From: Corallium rubrum
Taxonomy: Eukaryota; Cnidaria; Anthozoa; Scleralcyonacea; Coralliidae
Direction: 5' to 3'
Length of the DNA: 64,000 bases
Assembly: GCA_964035015.1 (NCBI GenBank)
Contig: OZ036017.1
Span: forward strand, 4,749,261 to 4,813,260
Shown: piece by piece, positions 52,800-64,000 of the stretch
How positions within the stretch are numbered: the stretch's first letter is position 1
How the letters are laid out: each line of letters opens with the position of its first letter
Made by a program: the position numbers and the translations under genes
The notes under the pieces: generated by a model
What the model was told of the DNA's origin: nothing
The model's database searches: none
The model's input: the letters and a program-made list of their open reading frames with translations, nothing else

Positions 52800-54170
52800 C
52801 TACAGACTTCTGGTAATAGCCACTCATCATCTCGGTTTAAGGAGCGTGAGCGCTAACAATGTGTCAAAAGCCTCGATCGAAACAACGTGTTTGAAGATAC
52901 CGTGCATGGATTGGTGGATTGATATATAGTTAACGTCATCATCGCTTCTATTTGCGAGCATGCATATGCGAGTAGCTTTTTTTCACAACAATCACCCCTT
53001 GCCATAAACAGCAATTTTTTAAATGGCGTTTAGAAAACTTTTGAGCAGGAGTAGCATTAAGAAAACACTAGAACTGGCTGCGTTGGGAATTTATTTGTCT
53101 TTTTCAGTTTTAGTCTTGTACATACAAACTATCGTACGTTGTTGATAGTAAGAAAAATCCAGAGGCATAGCCAGAGGGTGGCGGGGGCCGGTCCCCTGGC
53201 GAAATTGTCGGATCCCCTTGGCGAAATTCAGTCTAGTATAAACAATAATCCCCGAGCACGGGCGGAGGGTACTAATCTCGACACGCGTGGAGTCCATTTA
53301 CACGCGAAATTACACGCGAGTGGGAAACAAATTCTGCGAGATGTATATATGTATGTATGTATGTATGTATATATATATGCATCAAATCGCCAACTTTCGC
53401 GGCTCAAGCGAAACAAAATCTTTGTCAGAAAAGTTGGTTTACAAATGACCGAAAAAGGAAAGCTAAGAAGAGATGTTGCAGTGGGATGAACCAAACAATA
53501 TTAAACGCGACTAGAAACCATTGAAAAAGCATGAAAAATTGCGATAAAGATCGGAAAAGATCCCGCCAAATGTGACTGAAAAAAACAAAAAGATGTTTCT
53601 TCGTGTGTCTGTTCAAAGCCAGCAAAAGACGTATGCACTGCCCAGTATATCTTGGCTCGAGAGAGAACAGTGAATTGAAAGGAACATCAACACAAACAGC
53701 TTTTCACATTTTGAAGAGAATTGATTGCTTTTTGCTAAGACCCGAAGGAGAAAACCACGGAAACCAAACGCCAGATGCTGCAAACACTGCCATACGGGCT
53801 ACGAGCAGAGCCAAAAAAAATTTAACGGTAAGCAGTGATTCGTATTTAGCTTAACAGCTTTCTTTAGCTGATTGGAGTCGGTATATATCCGAAACCTTTT
53901 CAGTATTAAGCTCAGTTAAAACAGCAAAAATCTTGTCAAATAATATACGTTTTCCCAGGCGTTTTTATCTATGGTTCGAGTGAAGCTTTGCATTATAGTT
54001 CTTCCCTGGTTAGTTTTTCCGCTCTTATACCTATAGTTTTCAGGCTGTTACCTACGTTTTTTTCTGTTTTGATGTTTTTCTTTGAGGTTCCACATTATAT
54101 TGGAACATGGCACCTTGATATAAGCGTCTGTAATTATTGTTTGTTTTTGCTATCAGTTTCTGGTGCTATT
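52800..54170. other. Mostly non-coding stretch
   Basis: Upstream side of the candidate host exon; I could not identify further exons. A tatg/gtat microsatellite lies at about 53341-53380. Confidence 0.4.
53253..53345. repeat. Dispersed repeat with cacgcgtggagtccat, copy 1
   Basis: ccccgagcacgggcggaggg... ctaatctcgacacgcgtgga gtccatttacacgcg. The same block occurs at 62352-62470. Both are followed by an AT- or tatg-rich stretch. Confidence 0.65.
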
Positions 54171-54175
54171 TGCAT

Positions 54176-54924
54176 GCACCTATCAATGTTAAGCCCGAGG
54201 GGGCAGGGGGGCGGGCAAGGGGTGGGGATTTTGGCATTTTCCATAAAAAATTGTCAAAATCCACACCCTGTGGACACCACTATTAGTCAAAAAACAGTAA
54301 TATTCCCCACCTGGGGAAATTCATGTTGGTCAAATCACTGGTAATTCCCAAAGTGTTAACCTGCAAGACGCTATATTTCAGTAAAAATACGAATTCCTTG
54401 TGACAACAGTTTACACAGTAGCAACATTACACAAGCTGAAAGAACCATCACTTTCAGTCTCAACTTCCACTACTCCTTCAGACCTTGGAAATACCAATTT
54501 GCACAAAACACTAGCAAAGAAAGTTTAATAAGAAACCCTTTCAAATTGACATGGTTTACATATTTCATTAAATACCAAAGTGTTATTTATGAATTATGTA
54601 GTGGCAAAGTCAGACAGAATAGTAAAGTAAAAGGAAATTTCCTTACAAACTGTAAGTCGATGCATTAAAAATACGGATTATTTCTTGAGATGCTTAAAAC
54701 GCTTAAAGTATACCTTTTCTTCTTCCAAATGGCGATCAAATTAACTCGTTCCCATGCTTTTGCTGTCAATACTGCCCTGGCTGGTTCTGACCATTTCAAA
54801 TATCCACACCCCGGGGTGATCTTGCGACATCAAAATCCTCACCGTCGGGACAGCAATGTTAGCCAAATACCCCCTGTTTGCCCGCCCCCTGCCCCCTCTG
54901 GCTTAACATTGATAGGTGCATTAG
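54176..54924. mobile_element. About 750-bp inverted-repeat MITE (acctatcaatgttaagcc ends)
   Basis: Left acctatcaatgttaagcccg and a G-rich block; right end the inverse (54840-54924). Arms extend about 150 bases with several gaps. The type is common in cnidarian genomes (recalled). Non-coding. Confidence 0.7.
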
Positions 54925-55091
54925 GTTGTGACACAAGTTTTTCTTCAGCCACTGCTTTATTATTTTGGAATGAAACATTGCTTTGGAAATTGGTTAATAA
55001 TAGAAAAACTACATTCACAAAAGTGATAAAATAGGATGTAAAGGAGGCCAGGAGGGCAAGAGTGTTTATATTTGTATACAAAAACACGATC

Positions 55092-55232
55092 AGGTGCTTA
55101 TTTTAACCTGGGGTGGGTGGGTGGGGGGGTGGGGGGGGGGGGGTTATTTAATAATAATAATAATATTAATATTAACATTAATAATTAAAATGGGCGAGGG
55201 GTCGTTGCGTTTATGTATTTCTAGTAAAAGGA
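55092..55232. repeat. G-rich dispersed repeat, copy 2
   Basis: atcaggtgcttattttaa, a gggtgggt run, an AT-rich insert (ttaataataa), then gggcgaggggtcgttgcg and tatttctagta. Compare 63308-63386. Confidence 0.65.
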
Positions 55233-55254
55233 TAAAGGACTGGTGGTGGTGGGG

Positions 55255-55605
55255 TAATCATCCTTACTTGCAGCCAGCGGCTTGCGAAGGACGTAGATCA
55301 ACGTGGCCGTGTCGAGGCATATCAAAGGCGCTCCAGGCAGTCGCTATACGACACAGTTCAGACCACGGATCACAGCTAAGATGTTAGGTGTGAATTTGAT
55401 GGAGGGAGGAAAACCGGAGAACCCGGCGAAAACCCTTCGAAGCACAGGAGAGATCAACTACAACTCTACCCATATGAGTTCCAAGCCCAATTGGAGAAAG
55501 GTCATTCCCAAGCAGTCACCCATCCAAGTACTAACCCCATCTACCCGGCACAACATTTGGTGAAAGGCAGCGCGCTAACTGCACGCGCCACCCGTGCTCC
55601 CCCGA
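55255..55605 (-). mobile_element. SINE with 5S-rRNA-like promoter
   Basis: On the minus strand it reads gcgcgtgcagttagcgcgct, then ggttagtacttggatgggtg, actgcttgggaatgac, which is very close to the 3' half of 5S rRNA (promoter C-box region). Then ccaattgggcttggaactc and a ttctccggttttcctccctc end. The last part resembles a conserved domain found in SINEs of marine invertebrates (recalled). So it is a 5S-type (SINE3-like), perhaps chimeric with a tRNA-like head. Confidence 0.75.
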
Positions 55606-55801
55606 TATACTAATATACTATAACATAATGTAAAACATAAGTATAACATAAATCCCTCGTGGCCCTCGCTTGGATTCCTCCCTTGGTACTCCTCTTCGTT
55701 GAGTTGGCCTCTCCTACGTTTTACTCGGTCCCCCTTGAGAGGAAAACCTGGCTACGTCTCTGAAAAAATCACGTGTTTCACCGGTTCTAGGGCCCGCAAT
55801 T

Positions 55802-55935
<134 letters not shown>

Positions 55936-55939
55936 TCAC

Positions 55940-57990
55940 TAGATTGCGAATGATGATGACGAATTTGTGATGACGAATTTGGTGTACCAAGATGGCCGCG
56001 ACGGGAAATTGTATATTTTCGTAGCACGAAAAAAGCCTCATTAAAAATATTTCTGCCATTGGTGTCAAACACAGAACACTGTAAAAGGTTTAGAAGCTTA
56101 GTTTTTACATTTCTTGGTATTATTTATCAGTGAAACGTGTTATTTTGTAGTTTTTTTTACTCTGCTCGTTAACCGATAAACTTGCCTATGTCACAAAACT
56201 CGTAAAAAAACCCTACGAAATCAGTCAATAACTCTATTATAAAACTATCTATATTCCTTTGGTATTTAAGCATAATTCTTAATACAAAGTCTTGAAGTAT
56301 GTGGTTGACACTATTCGTACTGTATTTGCTTGTATTTCGCTTCTGGTTTTCGGCTTTTCCGACTCCCCCGGTAAACTCCAATTTCTATTAAGCCCGCAAT
56401 GTAAACTGGAACTGGAGCACCACGAATATGGCCGCCAGTGGCTTCAAGATGTTAACTGCCCACCATAAGAGATGAGTAGTCCCGTTGTATAGAGATCAGT
56501 GGCAAAATGAGCCCATTTTTAAGAAGACAAAGATGTATTATACATTAACGTAACTGTGGAAAGAGTACAATTGATCATTTTATAAAAATCAGCAACTCAC
56601 GACGTTTAAACCTTAATCGTTACGTTGTATTGTGTTATGGTTTCATCACTGTTATGCATGAGGCGGTTGGGACTCTTTTGTGGCTTTGTCACTAGCAAGG
56701 GGGATCGGACCATATGACTTTATTACTGGCATAGGGTCCCTTTATGACTGGCATAATGCCCCTTTATAGCTTATAGCTTTATAGCTTATCCTTAAATTAT
56801 CTTTTATTAACGTACGACTCACATTGCCGGTATAAGGCTATTGTTTTGGCTTTTTTAATGGAAATTAAAACTACAGTAGATTAATGGATTCAAATTTAGG
56901 AAATGTTGCGAGTTTGTAGGCGTTATCAAACGGTGAAGTTTGTGCTTGATAAAAATATAGATTTATACACATTGCGATTTATCGAGACGATTTCGTAGGC
57001 TTAGTTCTTGCACACTACTGCCGTTCTTCTGCCAGTCTCCTGTTACTTGCCATCCCTCTAAATCAGAAATCGTCCTGGCGACTCGCAGTATGTAAAGTGC
57101 CTGTAAAGAAAACAAACCTTACGGGGGTGGGGCCCATAAATTTTATTTGGCCAGAATCCCAAAATTTCTCTCGGCGCGGCCGTGATAATGTACAAGCCAA
57201 GGTTAATTACGGAGTCAGATCTGGCTATAGTGAACCATAGTTAATAGGAATTATTATATAGCATGCTATCGGATATGAGCTTTTGCGTAATCTGATTGGT
57301 TCCCTGCTAGACGAAAAACAAGATGGTGGCATGTTTTTTTAAACTGCCGAGAAGAATTGAAATTGTCGGATTTTTATACAGAAAAACATCAACACCCTCA
57401 AACCAATGTATAAAAAAACAACATTGTTTAAAAATACAATAACAAATACACAATTTAGCATGTTAAATAGTAAAATTCACCTAAAAATTACGTCTTTTTA
57501 CTTCAAAAACCCGACTAAATTAACGGGTTGATATTAATTTGTTGCCAAACAAAGAAACTCGCGGTTAAAATCAAGCTTACAACACACATTTCGTAGGAGA
57601 TCACCAGTAAAGAGACTTTTTTGATTTAGATAAGCATTTGGAGTAGTAAAAAGCATGTTCTTTTTCAAAAACAACCAACTAAGTAATTTAGTTTCACAGC
57701 CGAAGGTGTTTCAGTTTCAGTTTTGCTTGAAATCAAAACCTTTCTCACGACAGCAACGCTAATATAAGCAACTGACCCACCTCTTGACTTCATAAAGGTT
57801 CCTTTTAATCTTTTTTGTTGACCTGCTTAACACATTTTTTGCCTCTCGAGCAACATTTATACAACTTTTCGAAGTTGTTCCTCTATGTGAATGCATCATT
57901 ACGCATGGCGGAAGTATTCGTTGACTATGCCGGAAGTTTGTTTCAAATATTTCGCTGTAATTTTGTCTCATGTACAGTGCTTGGCTATGT
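55940..57990. other. Non-coding stretch
   Basis: No supported gene. A few imperfect tandem units (ttatnactggcatagggtcc) at about 56719-56765. Confidence 0.45.
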
Positions 57991-57997
57991 ACATAAT

Positions 57998-58083
57998 AAA
58001 ACAGTTATACCATTCGCTCTCGTTGTATACGAACTAATAGCCAACTCGCCGAAGCGCCTCGAGCTCATGGTATAACTGTTAAT
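57998..58083. repeat. 86-bp inverted repeat (aaacagttataccat ends)
   Basis: acagttataccattcgctc at the left and gagctcatggtataactgt at the right, with gaagcgcctcgag inside. MITE-like. Confidence 0.65.
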
Positions 58084-58147
58084 TAGTATAAATTTACAAG
58101 TTTATAATGCAAATCCTCGAATTTCATTGGCTATTGCAGGAGTTTAT

Positions 58148-58862
58148 CATGGCCGAAATCGAGGACAGCCAGCGGCAGTGGCCTGTGGGCTCAGATTTAG
58201 ATGGAAATATTAATTTGAAGATTCTGATGGCTAAATATCTATCATTTCGGCTATAAACAGAAGTCTATAACAATAAATTAAGGTAGAGTTATTCGCTAGA
58301 ATGCCTTATTGACCCATTTCTTACCCAAATATCAAATTACAAAAGGTTTAATCGCCGAGTTCAGTATTTATCTCGGCGCTTGATGGATTAAATTACAACG
58401 ACTCGGCTGCACTAAAATCGTACATTTTAAGGTGTTTGGAAACCTATTAAACAACGAAAAAGTGAAACGAACAACGCCACAAAACAACGTAACGTTCATC
58501 CCGAGCAAATTCAAAAGTTCGCATCGTGGACAAACAATACAGAAACAGCCAAAATTGGAGCTCCAAGATGAGTGCTAAAGCAGATTAAGAAACTTTAAAC
58601 AGCAAATAAGAGGTATGCTTATGAGGGACTCGGGAATCTATTTAGGACACTCCAAACTTAATAGAAATTGTAGTGCTCAACGATTGTTCAATTTGGTGAA
58701 GTTTTGGGCGTTCGCATGTCGGAATATGCAATAGTAAGTAACCGAAAATGACTGTTCTTTATATTTCCTTCAGATATCTATTGAAGGACGCCATATTGAA
58801 TTAATTAATAAGGGATTCAGTGCGCATGCTTTGCCGCCATACTGTCCTCGATTTCTGGCCAT
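58148..58862. mobile_element. MITE copy B (catggccgaaatcgagga ends), relative of 7857-9449
   Basis: Left catggccgaaatcgaggaca, right inverse of catggccagaaatcgagg. 58185-58355 matches 7857-8025 closely. About 715 bp, non-coding. Confidence 0.7.
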
Positions 58863-59059
58863 GTGGTGAAATAAATCTCTGGGATAAACCAATGAAAGTC
58901 ATTCCTTCTAAATTGAATGTTTCTTTCAACTTTTTGTCATTTTTACAAATCAAATGAGTGGATATATATTGTTTCAATATTGTACGTGAAAATCCATGCT
59001 AATTATGCAAGAAAACTTTACTTTTCCATCAGTTACTGTACGGGCCAAGGAGATGTCCG

Positions 59060-60600
59060 CATCGCCAGAAATTATAACCATCGCGCCGGCCGTGGGTAGT
59101 CAGCGGTAACACCCAAAGGATAAAATTTTATTTGCTTTTGTTCAAGATTTCGCGCCTATGCACCTACTCCGAACGTTTTCTCAAGAAATAATCCACTGTA
59201 GAAGTTATGAAATATATTGGCAGAAAGATAATTCACCTTGCTACAGTTTATCCGACCAAATAGCTTAGTTTCCCTAAAAAAAACGAAATACCGAACATGT
59301 CTAAATCATAATAGCGGCCACTATTTTGATTTTTTTTCCGTATGTATTATACCCGTTGTTACACGTGTTCCTTTCTTAACTCTGCTACATGTATTTTGGG
59401 ACCTAAATCTAATTTTGTTATTCAGCATAATTTTACTTGCATCTCTTCCAACATCATTTACTGTATTTCTTCCAATAAATGTTGCATGCTTTACATCGGT
59501 GAAACTGGCAGCTAGACGTTTATCTGACAGGTTTGCTGAACATCTTCGTTCTGTGAGGAACAATGATGTTGACAAGCCTGTTGCCCGACATTTCAATAGT
59601 GCCAACCATTGTATTTCGGACAGGCAAGTTTGTGCCATCTCACCCATTTCTGGCGGTAATGTCAGCCGGAAAAGACTAGAAGAGCGTCTCATTTTCAAAA
59701 TTGGTACCATTCAGCCTCACAGACTCAACGAACGTTTTTCTTTTAATTAACAGCGTTTTCACTTTATATATTTATCTATTTTTACTCCCGTTCATCCTTT
59801 TCACACCCCCTCCTTCTTGCTCATCGACGGTATGATTATAGCAAATGTCTTTCGCATCTCATTATCGATTTGTTATTGCTATTTTGATTTGATTGGCTAA
59901 TTTTTCACACTCATTATCAGTTTGTTATTGTCATTTTTATCTGATTGGCTTATTTTTGGTCACATGATTACCTTTCGTATATAAGCTCGTTGTTTGTTTA
60001 CACTCTTTACGTTTCTCTCTGACGAAGGGCCTTCGCTCGAAACGTTAGACTCCTACGTTCTGTTTCGGTTGTTGTTCCTACACTGCCTACGCAGCACGCT
60101 ACTTTTATTCCATGTTAACAGCCTTTTAGTATGGCGCCTCAAATCGAGGAATCAAAAGCAGCGAGTTATTTACAAGTTAATGAACGCTCCAAAGCACTTT
60201 TTCAACAGAAAAAAAGATCAATTTGTTTCTTAGCAATGTTTACGTATTCATGAATTGAAAGCTCTAGTCTTCATGTTTACGTCCTGGGGATCACGTTTTG
60301 TGGTCCGAGCTTTGCTTTTATTAAAAAGTTCACTTGATTTAGGTAACTCGACGGAAGTTTATAGTGCAAGTACCCAATTGGTAAGGAGAAGAGCGACGAA
60401 AGCGCTCATCGAGAAAAGCAAGATCAATTTTAAATATACAAGAGTGACTGTTACTCCTAGATGTTGTTTACATACCTTACTCCTGTACTGGGGGATCACA
60501 TTTTTTTATTTTTTGTGAATAAGTGATAAAAATTGGGTAGAATAGGACTTTTTCTATACATTTTATTACATTGAGTGAGTTAGCAACATTCTGCCTCCTC
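59060..60600. mobile_element. Repeat element X, copy 2 (inverse), split by a Penelope fragment
   Basis: Starts cgccagaaattataaccatc, and 59150-59351 plus 60175-60600 match the copy at 36637-37869 in inverse orientation. It lacks about 280 bases present in copy 1 and holds a Penelope 3' fragment. Confidence 0.65.
59352..60170 (+). pseudogene. Penelope GIY-YIG endonuclease fragment, copy 2
   Basis: CMLYIGETG in one frame meets a stop, and RRLSDRFAEHLRSVRNN, KPVARHFNSANHCISD and EERLIFKIGTIQPHRL follow in another (to TAA 59748-59750), so a shift near 59512. The 3' UTR ends with cgctcgaaacgttag, like the terminal copies of the 28864-31838 element. The RT part is absent. Confidence 0.75.
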
Positions 60601-61555
60601 CACAGACCCTCATTGCATCATGGACAGGTCACACTTTTGAGAGGGCCTGCCAGATCCTGTAAACAAAATGGTGACCGATCCCATTATGCACAGCGAGACT
60701 AACCCTTCGAGGCAATAGTTTTCAGAGGGCCTGCAAAATCTTTCCGGCCGCGGCGCTGTTCGACAAACGTACGTCCAAGTTCTAACACTGTGACCCACCA
60801 GGAAATTCAGTCTAGACGACTTTCTTACAAATCATAACAATGAAGAAACCAATATGTTTTAGAATTACCGACCTTCTGCCAACAGTATTTTTAGCGACAA
60901 AAAGGAATTGAAGGGGAAAATATCTACTATTTTTCTTGCGAACTACAGAACCAAAATGGCACATGTTTTCTCATTTTTAAAATACTTTCCGTTTAGCTAG
61001 AATCTAATATCATTTTTCAATTGCTTTTGTTTGACATATTGCTCAAAGATGTACGTTAAATAGTTGAATAAAAAACAAACCTGAAATTCTATAATACCTG
61101 TGAGAACTCAGACGTAAATGTTATATTATTATAACAATTATGGTACAAACATTTTGGACATTTTAAAAAGTTCCAAATAACGTGGAAACTTGAACTATAA
61201 TACTTCAAATGAAAGTTTAACAAACTTTTTAACAACATACCATGCAGCACGATGTAGTTCAAAATGAGTAGTCCTGAAATTATTACCCATCTTGTTGCAT
61301 ACACTGACATGACTCCGCTCATGAAAATAGTCATATAACAATTAAGAGGCTGTCTCTGTAAGAACTGGGCACCCAGTTCTGGAAGGAAAAATAAACTTCT
61401 TCCGATTTTTCAGTATAATTTTCTTTTGAAATCATCAAAAAAGAAATCGGTTTGGCTTAAAAAGCTTTTTTTAGTAAAATTTGGCACATTCATATTTGAC
61501 AGCTTGACGGGTCTAAAATGGCGTCTTCAAACCTGCGTAAATACCAGATTTTCAT
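60601..61555. other. Non-coding stretch
   Basis: No supported gene. A gagggcctgcca/aga motif occurs twice (about 60639, 60726). Confidence 0.4.
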
Positions 61556-62270
61556 ACCGCTCTCGCGAAACATCCATCTGGGATTTGAGAAGAAATAATT
61601 TTCTGATAAATATACACTTTTACCAGTTGCAAAATCACATATTATATGACGAATTAAATAGCGATTTTCTCAAATCCTGGCGCCTGATACCAAGTTCAAA
61701 TTACTAGCATTGTAGACCTAAAGTTACTTATTTTGAAAGACAAGCGCCAAAAATTTGGGCACTTGACGGGTATAGCCATGCATGAATCATCTACAAAGTT
61801 TGATAATTTCCTGTAAATGGCGACGAACGCCGTGGCCACCGAATTCTTTCTTGACAACCCTCATCTTGCCAAATTTCTTGGCAAAATTAATTTAAAGTCA
61901 ACTTTTATCAAATTTTGTATTTGTCAAACAAATACAATAATGAATGACCGAGCACGATAGAAAAAATATATGCGTATTAATTGCGAAATGTTCCAACAAA
62001 AGTATAATACAAGTTGACTTTAATTTAATTTTGCCCGGAAATTTGGCTATAGGTCCCATTCGTCGCTAATACAGGAAATTATCAAACTTTGTAGATGATT
62101 CATGGCTATGCTCGTCAAGTGCCTAAATTGTTGGGGCTCGTCTTTCAAAATAAGTAACTATAGGTCTACAATGCTAGTAATATGGACTTGGTATGAAGTG
62201 CCAGATCTGAGAAAATTGCCTCTAGTTTCGAAAACAGAAAATCAGGGACATCCATCCAGGATTTGAGAAG
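61556..62270. mobile_element. Long foldback element
   Basis: Arms: 61556-61920 against 62000-62270 in inverse, with shared acaaagtttgataatttcct, tttgaaagacaagcgcc, gattcatggctatg-type blocks, and ggatttgagaagaaataat at each end. The centre (about 61920-62000) is AT-rich. Non-coding. Confidence 0.7.
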
Positions 62271-62273
62271 AAA

Positions 62274-62347
62274 TAATGTGACTTTGCAAACTGGTAAAAG
62301 TGTATATTTATCAAAATATACACTTTTACCAGTTTGCAAAGTCACAT
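62274..62347. repeat. Near-perfect 33-bp-arm hairpin
   Basis: atgtgactttgcaaactgg, then taaaagtgtatattt on the left, exact inverse on the right, with a loop of about 5 bases. Lies at the right edge of the foldback element; left edge (about 61605) has a diverged half. Confidence 0.8.
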
Positions 62348-62351
62348 ATTA

Positions 62352-62470
62352 TCCCCGAGCCGGGCGTAGGACCGAAGGCCCGGAGCCCGGTGAGGGTGCT
62401 AATCTCGGCATGCGTGGAGTCCACTTTACACGCGTGTTAAAATGCGAGGGAGACGAAATCCGTGAAATTG
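62352..62470. repeat. Dispersed repeat with gcgtggagtccact, copy 2
   Basis: Same family as 53253-53345. Confidence 0.65.
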
Positions 62471-63300
62471 TTTATTTGTTTGTATATATATATATATGTT
62501 TGGTACGGTGTCACGCGGTAAGAATAGTTGGACACTGGTGACTAGCGACGAAGAAAACTATAAAGTATAAACCCTCAAACAAATAGTATTTTGCTTTCGT
62601 TTAATATTAAAACGAAACGAAATGGAGCTCGAAGAAAAGAAGGATACAAACAAGCCGTTTAATATATCTTGAAGAGAAACCAGAGAACTTGAAGAAACCA
62701 AACGCCGTATGGTAAACAAAAACGGTAGGATTCTTGTTGTTTTCACGTTTTCGCTTAACCTAAACTGTCCTAAACAATATACAGCTTCACGTTTTCGTGC
62801 TTTCCCTTTGCTCGTCCAAAGCATAAATCACCTTAACTAAAGCTAACTTATAACACTACCTTAGACTTTATGTGGACGCGATGTTTTTCATTGGCATTGG
62901 ATGCATCTTATTTATTAAATACTCATGGGCTTTGGCGATTTTTTTGGCTGTATTTCCAAATTTTCGACTGAAACGTTATCTGTTTAATACTCTTTCTAGA
63001 ATCCGATTCTACAGAATTGTTTTTATCTCAGACTCTATAATAAATGTAATTTTCGAGCTGTTGACTTTTAATTCTGCTTTTGCAAAACATGTATGCATAG
63101 GGAAGCCATTCAAGGCTTGTTAAAAACAATCCCTTTTGAAACCTCCTAAAAACATATTTTGTACAACCAGAATAACAATGAAATCTTGGTTTTGCTTTGA
63201 TATGTTAAATCAGTTTAGTCATCTTATCCATAAATTATATAATTATCTTGAGGATTATCATTTGTTTTTATGTCTGTAAATTCTGTTTGTTTTTATATTG
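62471..63300. other. Non-coding stretch
   Basis: The ORF at 62872-63123 is hydrophobic and AT-rich, with no known family; treated as chance. Confidence 0.4.
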
Positions 63301-63307
63301 GCTGTGT

Positions 63308-63386
63308 ATCAGGTGTGCTTATTTTAATCAGGGTGGGTAGGTTGGTTTGGGGGCGAGGGGTTGTTGCATTCATGTATTTCTAGTAT
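63308..63386. repeat. G-rich dispersed repeat, copy 3
   Basis: atcaggtgtgcttattttaa, gggtgggta, gggcgaggggttgttgc and catgtatttctagta; matches 55092-55232 without its AT-rich insert. Confidence 0.65.
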
Positions 63387-63415
63387 ATAGAGAGAACAAT
63401 ATAAATTTAATTAAA

Positions 63416-63675
63416 GGTCACACCAAGGCCAAGAGTAATTGAATACAGGAGCCCGAGGGTCGCAAGGACGAGAGGGCTAATTTCCCGGGGGCAATAAGGA
63501 TCAACCAGAAGTCAAACTCTGTCGGCACCTTTGATGTAAGCGTCCTCGGGAAATGTCGGCCTCGCGATCCCGGCGCCATTTTGAAAGGAAGTGCCCCCGG
63601 AAAATTAGCCCTCTCGTCCTTGCGACCCTCGGGCTCCTGTATTCAATTACTCTTGGCCTTCTAGTGACCTTTTTA
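63416..63675. mobile_element. 260-bp MITE with ggccaagagtaattgaat arms
   Basis: Arms of about 75 bases: aaaggtcac, ggccaagagtaattgaatac, gagcccgagggtcgcaagg; exact inverse at 63595-63675. The loop has gccattttgaaagg. Non-coding. Confidence 0.8.
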
Positions 63676-64000
63676 TTAAATTTATATTGTTATCTATCTA
63701 TTTAAATAATATTTAGTTATAGTAAATAAGTAATTTACTTTAGAAAACGATTCTTTGGAGATAAAAATCTTTGACCACGAGGTTATACCTCAGTGATACT
63801 ACGGGTAAACGTCCGTGGCAAAAAAGTCCTGTAGTCACGAAGCGGGTTTACATTTCTCGATTTTGCCGACACATTTGTTTATAGAAAAAGATGGCTAAAA
63901 TTTTCGCAACTACGCATTGTTGAATTACATGGGGTACGTATGTTGTTAGAAATTTTATAAGCTTTCATTCGGTATATAGTTCAAATTTTAGCGTTACCTG

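Noticed and set aside
53139-53489. 116-codon plus and 88-codon minus ORFs
   Set aside because: They cross a dispersed repeat and a tatg microsatellite; no conserved look.
62872-63123. 83-codon hydrophobic ORF
   Set aside because: AT-rich, no family, no signals around it; probably chance.

Overview
The window is eukaryotic, from an invertebrate animal, and most likely a cnidarian (anthozoan or coral-like). This is an inference. It rests on AT-rich DNA, intron-type splice signals, AATAAA poly(A) signals, and a repeat mix I associate with cnidarian genomes: a DUF6589-type gene, Polinton-like, ISL2EU, Penelope, BEL/Pao and Ty3/gypsy elements, a 5S-type SINE and many MITEs. No bacterial operons, rRNA operon or CRISPR array is present. 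The region is a dense, nested transposon landscape with very little host coding sequence.

Layout. 1-1.2 kb: end of a DUF6589-type gene with frame breaks. 1.3-6.55 kb: a Maverick/Polinton-like virus-derived element with terminal inverted repeats. It carries a zinc-finger ORF, a broken packaging-type ATPase and two diverged copies of a small late-gene module, all on the minus strand. 6.9-7.3 kb: an unrecognised exon. 7.9-9.45 kb: a dispersed repeat split by an 8112-9039 insertion with 9-bp target duplications. 9.7-10.2 kb: a possible exon and a hAT transposase tail. 11877-17539: a complete-looking ISL2EU-type transposon with 1191-bp near-identical inverted repeats. It has two convergent genes, a THAP+DDE transposase and a SWIM+YqaJ nuclease, and both start inside the repeats. 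19198-24015: a young Ty3/gypsy element with identical LTRs.

25.4-32.3 kb is a stack of insertions: a large inverted-repeat element, a foldback element made of 7-bp repeat arrays, a Harbinger-type MITE and a Penelope-like retroelement that itself contains a MITE. 32.4-34.9 kb: a decayed APE-type LINE with another LINE tail inside it. 35.2-38.3 kb: a decayed BEL/Pao element interrupted by a repeat ('element X') that also occurs at 59-60.6 kb. 39.4-48.1 kb: LINE C-terminal fragments, several ending in microsatellites, plus MITEs and a long foldback with a THAP fragment. 51.7-52.8 kb: the best candidate for a genuine host exon (minus strand). 53-64 kb: foldback MITEs, a 5S-rRNA-like SINE, a second Penelope fragment and non-coding DNA.

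How the parts work together. In the ISL2EU element, transposase and nuclease share promoter DNA and the first 23 codons, because both lie in the inverted repeat. In the Polinton-like element, the genes kept are of DNA-packaging and virion type, while no polymerase, integrase or major capsid gene is visible; it would have to move in trans or is dead. The gypsy, Penelope, BEL and LINE copies are mostly inactive relics, and their nesting gives a relative order of insertion.
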